Shown here piece after piece: positions 20,678 to 28,673 of a DNA stretch of 64,000 bases. The position numbers were made by a program, and so were the translations under genes. The notes beneath the pieces are model-generated. The model searched no databases. It was not told the DNA's origin and was given only the letters and a program-made list of their open reading frames with translations. The stretch covers positions 62,001 to 126,000 of the forward strand of contig JAJECS010000027.1 in assembly GCA_022821905.1 (NCBI GenBank), in the 5' to 3' direction. Origin of the DNA: Chloroflexota bacterium. GTDB lineage: Bacteria; Chloroflexota; UBA11872. How positions within the stretch are numbered: position 1 is the first letter of the stretch; every line of letters starts with the position of its first letter.

Positions 20678-20958
20678 AAAAAAAACCTCTCGCCTGAGGG
20701 ACGAGAGGCTCATGCCTTCGCGGTGCCACCCTGCTTCGGGTGCGCCAGGCACCCCTTACCCAGATACGGAGCTTGCGCTCGATATCCTGCCCTGTGCTAA
20801 CGGAGGGCCTCCGGCGGAGCCTACTTGGGCCTTGCCCGTTGGGTCCGCGGCTCGTGGGGCCATTCGCCGTCGTCGCCGCGACCGGACTTGCAGCTCGAGG
20901 TCCGGCTCTCTAACGCGGCTTCTGACGGGTACTCGTCCCAGTCACAGCCTTTCCAGCA
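20678..20958 (-). promoter_or_regulatory. Tryptophan T-box riboswitch (trp operon leader)
   Basis: On the minus strand the leader carries the T-box core AGGGTGGCACCGCGA (20718-20732), which pairs with an uncharged tRNA acceptor end. It is followed by an intrinsic terminator: 7-bp stem CCTCTCG/CGAGAGG (20686-20708) and eight U (20678-20685). Stem I features GACGAGTA and AGAGAGCCGG occur near 20930 and 20905. A UGG tryptophan codon (complement of 20860-20862) sits in the context GAAUGGCCCC expected of the specifier loop. Uncharged tRNA-Trp should stabilise the antiterminator and turn on trpEGDCF-lipoprotein-BA. The 5' limit is approximate. Confidence 0.93.
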
Positions 20959-20964
20959 ACGGCG

Positions 20965-20994
20965 AGCCTACGGCGGGCGAACGGCGCGTGTCAA
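20965..20994 (-). promoter_or_regulatory. Promoter of the trp operon
   Basis: Reading the minus strand, a consensus -35 TTGACA (20989-20994) is followed by an 18-base spacer and TAGGCT (20965-20970). Transcription would start near 20958, just ahead of T-box stem I. Together with the T-box this accounts for the 387-base gap between trpE and the next gene. Confidence 0.6.
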
Positions 20995-21031
20995 CGCCAA
21001 TTTCCGCAAACTGTCCGGCGCGACGGGGCGC

Positions 21032-22240
21032 TTACGACGCCGCGCACTCCTGCGTGTTCGAAAGCGATTCCAGCACGCCGAAGAGATCGTCGAGGTAGGC
21101 GTCGGTGGCCGAGAGCCCCATGTGCCCCACGCGGAACACTTGTCCCGCGAGTTCCGCGATCCCGCTGCCGAGCTGAATGTTGGCGCGCTCGCGCACGGCC
21201 GCTACGACGTCGTTCGCCGCGAGGCCGGTGGGCGGGCGCAGGGCCGTGACGGTGGGCGAGGCCCACTCGTCCGCCGCCAGCGGCTCATAGCCGGCGGCTT
21301 GCGCCCGCCGCCGCACTCGCGCGGCAGTTTTCCGATGGTGCCGATACCGCTGGTCCAGTCCCTCGGCAAGGATGCGGTCGGTGGCGACGGTCAGCGCGGC
21401 GATGACGTTGACCGGCATCGTGGCGGGCTGTGGGTGAAACTCGGACATCTCGGTGGCGTAGTGGCGCCACACGCGCAGGTCGCTGTAAAGCCCGTGGTTG
21501 TCGGCGCCGCTCGAGTCCAGGAAGTCCCACGCCGTCCGATTGACGATCACCGGCGCCGCGCCCGGCGGTGACTCCAAGGCCTTCTGTGACGCCGTGCAGC
21601 AAATGCCGATGCCCCAGGCATCAACCGCCACGCGCGCCGCACCGAACGTGGACACCGCGTCGACGATGAGGAGCCGGTCGGCCTCCGCCACCACGTTCCC
21701 GAGGGCTTCCAGGTCGTTCAGCACGCCGGTGGACGTCTCGCCGTGGGTCACGCCCACGACCTGGGCTTCCGGGTGCGTCTGCATGAACGCCGCGAGTTCA
21801 TCCGGCCGCACGGGCTTGCCGCGTTCGGTGCGCAGGACGTGAGTGGTGATGCCATAGCCGTCCGCGACTTCGCACATGCGGCCCGAGAAGAAGCCGTTGT
21901 CCACCACGATCAGGTGGCCGCCGGTAGGCACCGCCGTCCCGATCGCGGCGTCGATGCCCACGATGCCGGAGCCGGCGAGCACAAAGGCATCGCCTTCGCT
22001 CTCACCAATCGTCAACAGGTTCTGTCGGACGTGCCGATAGGCTGTCACCCAAGCGTCGCCGTAGTGAGGGATCACCTGGCCGGCGAGCGCCTCCAGCACC
22101 TCGGGCTCGAGGTCGATCGGCCCCGGGATCATCAGCCGCGGCGGCTGGGTCACGCCGCCTTCATCCAATTTCGGTTCGCCATTTCGTCGCGTGGGAGCCG
22201 AGGACGGCTCGACACAGCGGTAAGCCTCCGGGTCATTCAT
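21032..22240 (-). CDS. class V aminotransferase (serine-glyoxylate/alanine-glyoxylate type)
   Basis: PLP aminotransferase of fold type I, 402 aa. It shows LMIPGPIDLEPEVLEAL near the N-terminus, VLAGSGIVGIDAAIGTAV, GVTHGETSTGVLND, the cofactor Asp in LIVDAVSTFGA and the Schiff-base lysine in CTASQKALESPPG. This fits the alanine/serine-glyoxylate or purine-catabolism aminotransferase group. The start chosen is ATG 22240; a GTG about 30 codons later, just before the conserved region, is an alternative. It diverges from a second PLP protein gene. Confidence 0.87.
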   Translation of the reverse strand: MNDPEAYRCVEPSSAPTRRNGEPKLDEGGVTQPPRLMIPGPIDLEPEVLEALAGQVIPHYGDAWVTAYRHVRQNLLTIGESEGDAFVLAGSGIVGIDAAIGTAVPTGGHLIVVDNGFFSGRMCEVADGYGITTHVLRTERGKPVRPDELAAFMQTHPEAQVVGVTHGETSTGVLNDLEALGNVVAEADRLLIVDAVSTFGAARVAVDAWGIGICCTASQKALESPPGAAPVIVNRTAWDFLDSSGADNHGLYSDLRVWRHYATEMSEFHPQPATMPVNVIAALTVATDRILAEGLDQRYRHHRKTAARVRRRAQAAGYEPLAADEWASPTVTALRPPTGLAANDVVAAVRERANIQLGSGIAELAGQVFRVGHMGLSATDAYLDDLFGVLESLSNTQECAAS

Positions 22241-22291
22241 GTGTATTGACGCATGCTTGGCGTGAAGCATAGCGGCTTGGCGACCATGTAA

Positions 22292-22306
22292 GCGTGCTAT
22301 ACACGC
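22292..22306. promoter_or_regulatory. Short palindrome in a divergent promoter region
   Basis: GCGTG-CTATA-CACGC, 5-bp arms around a TATA-like centre, lies between the two divergent PLP enzyme genes. TATACA (22298-22303) could be the -10 of the rightward gene, so a repressor site overlapping the promoter is plausible. Short and unproven. Confidence 0.3.
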
Positions 22307-22333
22307 ACGAACCGCGTCCTCCAGGGCAGCTGC

Positions 22334-23476
22334 ATGCCGCGCCCGCAACCGTCAAACCGCGTCTACGCCGAGTTGGGCGTGCCGCTGGTGATCCACGCCG
22401 GCGGGCCCACCACGAACTACGGCGGCTCGCTCATGCGACCCGACACGCTGGCGGCGATGGCGGAAGCGGGCCGGGCGTTCGTCTCGGTCGAGGCGCTGAA
22501 CCGCCGCATCGGCGCCTACATCGCCGAGGTCACGGAAGCCGAGGCGGGCATGGTGGTTGCGGGGGCCGCCGCCGGGATGGTGCTCTCGCTGGCCGCATGC
22601 GTGACGGGCACGGACCTCGCCGCCATCCGGCGCCTGCCGGACACGACCGGCCTCAAGGACGAGATGGTCATCCAGAAGATCCATCGCGGTCCCTACAGCC
22701 ACATGTACGGCTTCACCGGCGCACGAATCGTCGAGATCGGCAACGTGTCGTCGTGCCTGCCCGAGGAGCTTGCGGCCGCGATGACCGACCGCACGGCGGC
22801 GGTGGCCTTTCTCTTCGCGCCGGGGAATCCGCGCGGTGGGCTGACCCTGCCACAGGTGGCCGATATCGCCCACGCCCGCGGCGTTCCGGTGATCGTGGAC
22901 GCAGCCATGACGGTGCCGCCGCGCGAGAACCTCACGCGCTTCATCCGCGACGGCGCCGATCTCGTCACCATGAGCGGCGGCAAGGTCATTCGCGGCCCAC
23001 AGGCGACCGGCCTGCTCTACGGCCGCGCGGACCTCATCGAGGCCGCGTACCTGAACAGCAGTCCCAACCACGCGATCGGGCGACCGTCCAAGGTGGCCAA
23101 AGAGGAGATGGTCGGCCTCTACGCCGCGCTGCGCAGCTACATGGACTCCGACGAAGACGAGATGCTGCGGGAGATGGGGGAGCTGGTCGAGATCATCGTC
23201 GACGACGTGGGCGAGATCGACGGCGTGCGCGCGACGGTGGAGTTCGACGACGATCGCTACTTCGTCCCGACGGCGGTCGTCGGCTTCGAGGCCGACTGGG
23301 AGGGACCCGACGCCCAGACGATCGGCGACGCGCTCCTGGCCGGTGAGCCGCCCATCTACGTCCGCGTCGACCCCGCCCGCAACCTGCTGGAGGCGTACTC
23401 GGCCAACCTTCAACCCGGCGAGCCGGAGACAATCGGGCGGCGGCTGCGGGAGGTCCTGACGGGGGACGACGGGTAG
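22334..23476 (+). CDS. SelA-like PLP-dependent enzyme (seryl-tRNA selenium transferase family homologue)
   Basis: 380 aa fold-type I PLP protein of the SelA/DgaE-like group. LGVPLVIHAGGPTTNYGGSLM is the family N-terminus. VTEAEAGMVVAGAAAGMVLSL, IVDAAMTVPPREN and the lysine motif MSGGKVIRGPQATGLLYGR follow. True SelA proteins are about 460 aa, with an N-terminal domain missing here, and no selB, selC or selD genes are nearby. Selenocysteine synthesis is therefore unlikely; an amino-acid or sugar-acid lyase or racemase role as in DgaE relatives is more probable. It diverges from the class V aminotransferase gene. Confidence 0.82.
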   Translation: MPRPQPSNRVYAELGVPLVIHAGGPTTNYGGSLMRPDTLAAMAEAGRAFVSVEALNRRIGAYIAEVTEAEAGMVVAGAAAGMVLSLAACVTGTDLAAIRRLPDTTGLKDEMVIQKIHRGPYSHMYGFTGARIVEIGNVSSCLPEELAAAMTDRTAAVAFLFAPGNPRGGLTLPQVADIAHARGVPVIVDAAMTVPPRENLTRFIRDGADLVTMSGGKVIRGPQATGLLYGRADLIEAAYLNSSPNHAIGRPSKVAKEEMVGLYAALRSYMDSDEDEMLREMGELVEIIVDDVGEIDGVRATVEFDDDRYFVPTAVVGFEADWEGPDAQTIGDALLAGEPPIYVRVDPARNLLEAYSANLQPGEPETIGRRLREVLTGDDG

Positions 23477-23487
23477 CCGAATTCTGA

Positions 23488-23592
23488 ATTCCGGCGTTTG
23501 CCGGAATGACGGAGGGGTCCGGTGGCCCAGGCTACGTGCAGCCTGGGAGATCCGACCCGACCGGTCCCACGCTGCACGCAGCGCGGGCCACC
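23488..23592. repeat. Palindromic intergenic repeat element, copy 1 (with adjoining hairpin)
   Basis: Two structures follow the SelA-like gene. First is a perfect 8-bp hairpin ATTCCGGC-GTTT-GCCGGAAT (23488-23507). Second is a long imperfect inverted repeat: arm 23521-23548 pairs with 23565-23592, matching at 24 of 28 positions, around a 16-base centre. The right arm recurs at 25446-25473 and 28626-28653, so this is a dispersed family, MITE- or REP-like. No coding capacity. Confidence 0.8.
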
Positions 23593-23608
23593 GGGCGCAC
23601 CCCTTAGC

Positions 23609-24223
23609 TCACTCTCCGGATCGCGGATCGGTCGCCACGGACAGCTCGTCGATGACCGCGACGATGTGTCGCGGCATTTTGGCCATCGTCTCGTCGGTGA
23701 GGCTCGACGTGTCGAAGTAGAGGGTCTCGCCGGCGACCGTGAGGGACTCGAACGGCGCGTGCAGCATCGCGTGCATGTCCGAGAGGCGGTCGTGGTCGAA
23801 GTGGCACGGGTGCCGCTCGCCGCGCTCGGCGCGCGTCCGATAGCGCTCGAAGAGCACGTTGGGATCGCCCGTGAGCACCACTTGGACAGTCAGGAAGTCG
23901 GCGTCGCGTTCCAGCGCCCGGAGGCGGGCGTTGTCATAGCGCGGGACCAGCGGCGACTCGATGATGACGGACGTCCCCACAACCAGCAGCTCCCGCGCCG
24001 CGCCGAACATCACCTCAATCGCCGCGACGCCCAGGCGCTTTGAATCCTGGTAATCGGTCGCGCCGAGCCGGTCGAACAGCTGCTCCTTGAAGAAGTCCTT
24101 CACGAAGACGGGCCAGCGCAGCTCGCGGGACAGCGCCCGCGCGAGCGTCGTCTTGCCCGACGCCGCGTACCCGTTGACGATCAGCAGCACCGGCCGGCGG
24201 GAATGGCTTGGGTTGGGGCTCAT
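23609..24223 (-). CDS. small P-loop kinase/ATPase (AAA_33-like)
   Basis: 204 aa soluble protein. It starts with LLIVNGYAASGKTTLARALS, a Walker A motif GxxxxGKT. A lid-like segment follows, ending with VQVVLTGDPNVLFERYRTRAERGERHPCHFD, where the Arg pairs resemble a kinase lid. This is the pattern of AAA_33 zeta-toxin/chloramphenicol-phosphotransferase-like kinases of small molecules. The start ATG 24223 places the P-loop near residue 18; the frame stays open upstream but without similarity. Substrate unknown. It diverges from the membrane protein gene. Confidence 0.75.
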   Translation of the reverse strand: MSPNPSHSRRPVLLIVNGYAASGKTTLARALSRELRWPVFVKDFFKEQLFDRLGATDYQDSKRLGVAAIEVMFGAARELLVVGTSVIIESPLVPRYDNARLRALERDADFLTVQVVLTGDPNVLFERYRTRAERGERHPCHFDHDRLSDMHAMLHAPFESLTVAGETLYFDTSSLTDETMAKMPRHIVAVIDELSVATDPRSGE

Positions 24224-24318
24224 GGGCAGTTGCTTCGTTTGTCCGCGCGGCGTGAGGGTGGCATCCGGGGAACGGGGACACCAGGTAGCTTGTACTGCAC
24301 AACGAAGCGGAGCAAACG

Positions 24319-24335
24319 AGTTTGTGTTACAAACT
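24319..24335. promoter_or_regulatory. Candidate operator: perfect 7-bp inverted repeat
   Basis: AGTTTGT-GTT-ACAAACT lies 41 bases before the start of the membrane protein gene, which is coupled to a winged-helix regulator. A symmetrical site of this size is what a dimeric winged-helix protein would bind, so autoregulation is a reasonable guess. Confidence 0.45.
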
Positions 24336-24376
24336 AAAGGCCGGGAATCTACCCGGTGAACACAGGGAGGTAGGCG

Positions 24377-25012
24377 ATGCAAAGACCCGACGCCGAATCC
24401 GCGGCACTCACACCCGACGAGAGTTGGGATGCCATCCACTTGACGATGGATCGCGCCCGACGCTCGATGTACGTCGCCGGAACGGCGACGATCCTGCTCC
24501 TCTGGGGCGCCGTCATCGCGGTGGGCGCATTCTCGCAATACGCCATCGCGTCGGTGGCGTCCGATTTCGCGACGGAAGCCCCGTGGTATCCGGGACCGCT
24601 TTGGGGCGTGCTTGCGGCGGCGGGAATGCTGGGAAGTTCCCTGATTGGACACCGGGCCGGCCGCGAAAACGCGGCCGGTGACGCCGCCCGCGACGCTGGC
24701 ATTCGGGTGTTCCTCTTCTGGCTCGCCGTGCTTGTGGCGGCGTTTCTGGTCCCGATGGCAGCGGGACTATGGACGGGAGACGATCCCGGAAGCGCCATTC
24801 CGCGGGTCGCCGTTGGCATCGTGGCGCTGGGACAGATCCTGTTCGGCATCATGCACCGCCCCGCGATTGCGGCGGTGGGCGCGGGCTTCGCGGCGGCGTA
24901 TTACCTGCCCAGCTATCTCGCGGGCGATCTGGCGATGCTGGTTACGGCGGTGGCGACGCTGGTGGTGGTGGCGCTGGGCGCCGCCTGGATACGTAGGACC
25001 GGCGTCCTTTGA
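24377..25012 (+). CDS. integral membrane protein paired with a winged-helix regulator
   Basis: 211 aa. A soluble N-terminus of about 30 residues precedes five or six hydrophobic segments: 33-58 (MYVAGTATILLLWGAVIAVG), about 75-92, 112-133, 145-160 and a long C-terminal pair at 165-207. No catalytic motif is recognised. Its stop codon overlaps the TTG start of the following regulator gene (TTGA), a membrane-protein/regulator arrangement seen in many bacteria in which the membrane partner is thought to modulate the regulator or be its target. Confidence 0.75.
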   Translation: MQRPDAESAALTPDESWDAIHLTMDRARRSMYVAGTATILLLWGAVIAVGAFSQYAIASVASDFATEAPWYPGPLWGVLAAAGMLGSSLIGHRAGRENAAGDAARDAGIRVFLFWLAVLVAAFLVPMAAGLWTGDDPGSAIPRVAVGIVALGQILFGIMHRPAIAAVGAGFAAAYYLPSYLAGDLAMLVTAVATLVVVALGAAWIRRTGVL

Positions 25013-25323
25013 CCGACGCGGCGATCATCCTCAACGAGACGATCCACCAGGCGACGCGGCTGAGAATCATGACGCTGCTGGTCGGCCAGCCCGAGACGGA
25101 CCGGCTCGCGTACGGATTCATCCAAAAGACCCTGGGCCTGACCGGCGGCAACTTAACCATCCATCTGCGCAGGCTCGAAGACGCCGACTACCTCGTCCTC
25201 AGCAAGGAGTTCGTCGGAGTCAAGCCGCGCACGTGGGTGCAGGCGACGCGCGCCGGTCGCCGGGCTTTTGCGGAGTATCTGTCCGACCTGGAAAAGGCGC
25301 TGAACGGGCAGTTGCATCGCTAG
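25009..25323 (+). CDS. winged-helix transcriptional regulator (HTH_34/MarR-like)
   Basis: 104 aa. HQATRLRIMTLLVGQ begins a winged helix; the recognition helix is in LTGGNLTIHLRRLEDADYL and the wing in KPRTWVQATRAG, with a C-terminal dimerisation helix. This matches the small HTH_34 family. TTG start coupled to the preceding membrane protein. The palindrome at 24319-24335 is a candidate target. Confidence 0.85.
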   Translation: MTDAAIILNETIHQATRLRIMTLLVGQPETDRLAYGFIQKTLGLTGGNLTIHLRRLEDADYLVLSKEFVGVKPRTWVQATRAGRRAFAEYLSDLEKALNGQLHR

Positions 25324-25347
25324 CCCACCAGCTCCTGCTGCGCGGCC

Positions 25348-25473
25348 GGTGGCGGAGGTTGCGTGCTACGTGGGAGATTCAAACGCGGCCGGTCGGGTCC
25401 GCTCTCCCCACCGTGGGCAAGGGTAAGGGTGAGGAGGACGGCCGATCCCACGCTGCACGCAGCACGGGCCACC
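25348..25473. repeat. Palindromic intergenic repeat element, copy 2 (longer centre)
   Basis: A left arm starting GGTGGC at 25348 and a right arm at 25446-25473 are related to those of copy 1; the right arm differs from the copy 1 right arm at one position. The centre is longer (about 70 bases) and contains a purine-rich GGGTAAGGGTGAGGAGG stretch, as if another repeat had been inserted. It fills most of the 201 bases between the regulator gene and uvrB. Confidence 0.7.
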
Positions 25474-25524
25474 GGGCATCTCAATCGCGTGACGCGAGCA
25501 TAGGCTCACGGCCTAGAATCGGTC

Positions 25525-27561
25525 ATGGCCACCACGCCCCGAACCGGAGTCCCCGCCGGCTTCCGGCTCGAAGCGCCCTATGCCCCGGCGGGCGACCAGC
25601 CCAAGGCCGTGGCCCAGCTCTTGGACGGCCTTGACTCCGGTTTCCGCTGTCAGACGCTGCTCGGCGTCACCGGGTCGGGCAAGACCTTCACCATCGCCAA
25701 CGTTATCAACGACGTGCAGCGCCCCGCGCTCGTCCTGGCGCACAACAAGACGCTGGCTGCCCAGCTGACCACGGAGCTGGCCGAGTTCTTCCCGCACAAC
25801 GCGGTCGAGTACTTCGTCAGCTACTACGACTACTACCAACCCGAGGCCTACGTGCCGCGCACCGACACCTACATCGAGAAAGAGACCGACATCAACTGGG
25901 AGATCGACAAGCTGCGGCTCTCGGCCACGCGGTCGTTGTTCGAGCGGCGCGACGTGATCATCGTCGCCACCGTCTCCTGCATCTATGGCATCGGCTCGCC
26001 TGAGGACTACGGCCAGGTCAGCCTGGCGCTCACGGTGGGCGAGGCCTACGACCGGCAACGGTTCCTGCGCCGGCTCGTGGGCATGCAGTACCAGCGCAAC
26101 GACGCCGGGTTCCAGCGCGGGCGCTTCCGCGTGCGCGGCGACGTGGTGGAGATTCACCCGGCCTACGACGATTTCGTGCTGCGGTGCGAGTTCTTCGACG
26201 AGGAGCTGGAGCGCATCGCCCAGATCGAGCCGCTGACGGGCGAGATTCTCGATGAGCTGGAGTCGGTCACCATCTACCCCGCGCGGTTCTACGTCACGCC
26301 GGCCGAGCGCCTCAACGGGGCCCTGAGCGCCATCGAGGATGAGCTGGGGGAGTACGCGGTCCAACTGGACGAGCGCGGCAAGGTGCTGGAGGCGGCGCGG
26401 CTGCGCCAGCGCACCAATTTCGACCTCGAGATGCTCCGCGAGACCGGCATGTGCTTCGGCATCGAGAACTACAGCCGGCACCTCAGCGGTCGGCGTCCCG
26501 GCCAGCCGCCCTGGGTGCTGCTGGACTACCTCCCGGACGACTTCGTGCTGGTGGTCGACGAGTCGCACGTCACCCTGCCGCAGGTGCGGGGCATGCTGGC
26601 CGGCGACCGCAGCCGCAAGCAATCGCTGGTCGACTACGGCTTTCGGATGCCCTCGGCGTTCGACAACCGCCCGCTGGCCTTCGAGGAATTCGAGACCTAC
26701 ATGCGGTCGGCCGTCTTCATGTCCGCCACGCCCGGTCCCTACGAATACGAGCACAGCGAGCAGGTTGTGGAGCAGATCGTGCGGCCCACCGGCCTGGTCG
26801 ATCCGGCCATCGAGGTGCGGCCCACCGAGGGGCAGATCGATGACCTCATCGGCGAGATCAACAAGCGCGTGCGGGTCGGCGAGCGCGTGCTCTGCACCAC
26901 GCTCACCAAGCGCATGGCCGAGGATCTGGCCGAATACCTCGCGGAGATCGGCATCAAGGTGCACTACCTGCACTCGGAGATCGACACGCTGGACCGCGTC
27001 ACGATCCTCAGCGAGCTGCGGCGCGGGATCTACGACGTGGTGGTGGGGATCAACCTGCTGCGCGAGGGGCTCGACCTGCCCGAGGTGTCGTTGGTGGCGA
27101 TCCTGGACGCCGACAAGGAGGGATTCCTGCGCGCCGACACGTCGCTCATCCAGACCATCGGCCGCGCCGCGCGGCACCTGAACGGCCGCGTGATCATGTA
27201 CGCCGACATCGTGACGGCGAGCATGCAGCGGGCCATCGACGAGACCTATCGCCGCCGCAGCTTGCAGATTCAGTACAACGCCGAGCACGGCATTACGCCG
27301 CAGTCGGTGATCAAGGGGCTGCGCGACCTCACCGACCGGGTGGAGGCCGAGGCCCTGCCGCGCGCCGCCGAGGACGCGCCGGCCTACGAACTTGGTTTCC
27401 GTCGCGTGGACGCCATGAGCCGGGCGGAGCTGGCCGCGCACATCAAGCAGCTCGAAGCCAAGATGCGCCTGGCCGCCGAAGCGCTCGAGTTCGAGAAGGC
27501 CGCCCAGTTCCGCGACCGCATCCGCGAGCTCCGCGAGGACCTCGAAGCGGCGAAGGCCTGA
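25525..27561 (+). CDS. uvrB: excinuclease ABC subunit B
   Basis: Damage-verification helicase of nucleotide excision repair, 678 aa, full length. Motif I reads [12 protein letters not shown], the beta-hairpin region is [15 protein letters not shown], motif [10 protein letters not shown], and motif [19 protein letters not shown]. The C-terminal UVR domain ([16 protein letters not shown]) binds UvrC. TAGAAT ends 5 bases before the ATG and there is no Shine-Dalgarno sequence, so the transcript may be leaderless. Confidence 0.97.
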   Translation: MATTPRTGVPAGFRLEAPYAPAGDQPKAVAQLLDGLDSGFRCQTLLGVTGSGKTFTIANVINDVQRPALVLAHNKTLAAQLTTELAEFFPHNAVEYFVSYYDYYQPEAYVPRTDTYIEKETDINWEIDKLRLSATRSLFERRDVIIVATVSCIYGIGSPEDYGQVSLALTVGEAYDRQRFLRRLVGMQYQRNDAGFQRGRFRVRGDVVEIHPAYDDFVLRCEFFDEELERIAQIEPLTGEILDELESVTIYPARFYVTPAERLNGALSAIEDELGEYAVQLDERGKVLEAARLRQRTNFDLEMLRETGMCFGIENYSRHLSGRRPGQPPWVLLDYLPDDFVLVVDESHVTLPQVRGMLAGDRSRKQSLVDYGFRMPSAFDNRPLAFEEFETYMRSAVFMSATPGPYEYEHSEQVVEQIVRPTGLVDPAIEVRPTEGQIDDLIGEINKRVRVGERVLCTTLTKRMAEDLAEYLAEIGIKVHYLHSEIDTLDRVTILSELRRGIYDVVVGINLLREGLDLPEVSLVAILDADKEGFLRADTSLIQTIGRAARHLNGRVIMYADIVTASMQRAIDETYRRRSLQIQYNAEHGITPQSVIKGLRDLTDRVEAEALPRAAEDAPAYELGFRRVDAMSRAELAAHIKQLEAKMRLAAEALEFEKAAQFRDRIRELREDLEAAKA

Positions 27562-27565
27562 CGCC

Positions 27566-28489
27566 GTGCCCGAGGTTGACTTCCCGCGCTCGCCGATTCC
27601 AGCCGCCAACGTGGCGTCGGTGCCCCAGCGCAGTCCGTTGCGCTACCCCGGCGGCAAGACCTGGCTGGTCCCGCACATCCGCGCCTGGCTCGGCGGGCTG
27701 GAGTCGAAGCCGCAACTGCTGATCGAGCCATTCGGCGGCGGCGCCATAGTCTCGCTGACGGCGGTGATGGAAGGCTTGGTCGAGGGGTGCCTAGTGGCCG
27801 AGCTGGACCCTGACGTGGCCGCCTTCTGGAAGGCCGCCCTGCATCACGGCCCGGAGCTATGCGACCGGGTTCTAGGCTTCGAGCCGACACGCGAGGCCGT
27901 CGAAGCGCTGGCGCAAACCCAGCCGGACAAGACATTGGGACGCGGCTTCCGCGCCCTGGTGCTCAACCGCACCCGTCGCGGCGGAATTCTCGCGCCCGGC
28001 GCCTCGCTGAGCCGCGCCGGCGAGAGCGGCAAGGGGCTGGCGTCCCGCTGGTATCCGGAAACGATCGCGTCGCGCCTGCGCGAGATCGGCGCGCACGCCG
28101 ACCGGATCGAGTTTCGCGAAACCGACGGCATGCGGGTGCTCGAGGAGTTCGCGGGAATGCCGGGCTCGGTGGTCTTTGCCGATCCGCCCTATACGGCCGG
28201 AGGGAAGCGGGCGGGGCGGCGGCTCTACACCCACTTCGAGATCGACCACCCCCGGCTGTTCCAGATGCTGGCCGACGCCGCGCCCGAGTTCATGCTCACC
28301 TACGACCACGCGCCAGAAATCGCGGACCTGGTCCAGCGCCACGGCTTCCACGCCGTCAAGGTGACGATGAAGAACACGCACCACGACCGGATCGGGGAGT
28401 TGGTGATCACGCGGGGGTCCAATAGACACCGATGCGCCGGCAAGGTCCGGCACACGCAGACTCTTGACGCCTCGCTTCGCTCAAAGTGA
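27566..28489 (+). CDS. D12-class N6-adenine DNA methyltransferase (orphan)
   Basis: Dam-like methylase, 307 aa. It has the SAM motif LRYPGGKTWLVPHI with IEPFGGGAIVSL, and the catalytic tetrapeptide in VVFADPPYTAGGKRAGRRLYTHF, the order expected of the alpha group. No restriction endonuclease gene is adjacent, so it is an orphan regulator or a protective methylase. GTG start 4 bases after uvrB. The last ~20 residues and the stop codon lie in sequence that looks like the dispersed intergenic repeat, so the original C-terminus may have been altered by repeat insertion. Confidence 0.88.
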   Translation: MPEVDFPRSPIPAANVASVPQRSPLRYPGGKTWLVPHIRAWLGGLESKPQLLIEPFGGGAIVSLTAVMEGLVEGCLVAELDPDVAAFWKAALHHGPELCDRVLGFEPTREAVEALAQTQPDKTLGRGFRALVLNRTRRGGILAPGASLSRAGESGKGLASRWYPETIASRLREIGAHADRIEFRETDGMRVLEEFAGMPGSVVFADPPYTAGGKRAGRRLYTHFEIDHPRLFQMLADAAPEFMLTYDHAPEIADLVQRHGFHAVKVTMKNTHHDRIGELVITRGSNRHRCAGKVRHTQTLDASLRSK

Positions 28490-28508
28490 CTGTCGCGGAG
28501 CACCGGAA

Positions 28509-28594
28509 ATGTCATTCCGAACGAACGTGAGGAATCTAAGGACGCTGTGCCTTCTCCCGGCCCCTTAGACTCCTCGCTGCGCTCGGAGTGACAT
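28509..28594. repeat. Inverted-repeat element with TGTCA(C/T)TCCGA ends
   Basis: Arms at 28509-28541 and 28563-28594 are near-complementary (for example TGTCATTCCGA against TCGGAGTGACA, and AATCTAAGG against CCTTAGACT) around a 21-base centre. A related half (CCTCGCTTCGCTCAAAGTGAC) occurs just upstream at the end of the methylase gene. This type of non-coding element is frequent between genes in several uncultured Chloroflexota genomes. Confidence 0.7.
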
Positions 28595-28625
28595 ATCGGG
28601 TGTCCCGGGCACGTGCGGCCACGAA

Positions 28626-28653
28626 TCCCACGCTGCACGCAGCGCAGGCCACC
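28626..28653. repeat. Palindromic intergenic repeat, solitary half copy
   Basis: One 28-base arm nearly identical to the right arms of the elements at 23565-23592 and 25446-25473; no matching left arm is seen next to it. It follows the other inverted-repeat element and precedes the 3' end of the leftward gene. Confidence 0.7.
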
Positions 28654-28673
28654 GGCCTAAAGGTGCTTGTCGC

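Noticed and set aside
22334-23476. Genuine selenocysteine synthase selA
   Set aside because: Lacks the N-terminal domain and length of SelA, and no selB, selC or selD is nearby.
25513-27609. Long minus-strand frame opposite uvrB
   Set aside because: Mirror frame of a certain gene; His/Val/Gly-rich composition without motifs.
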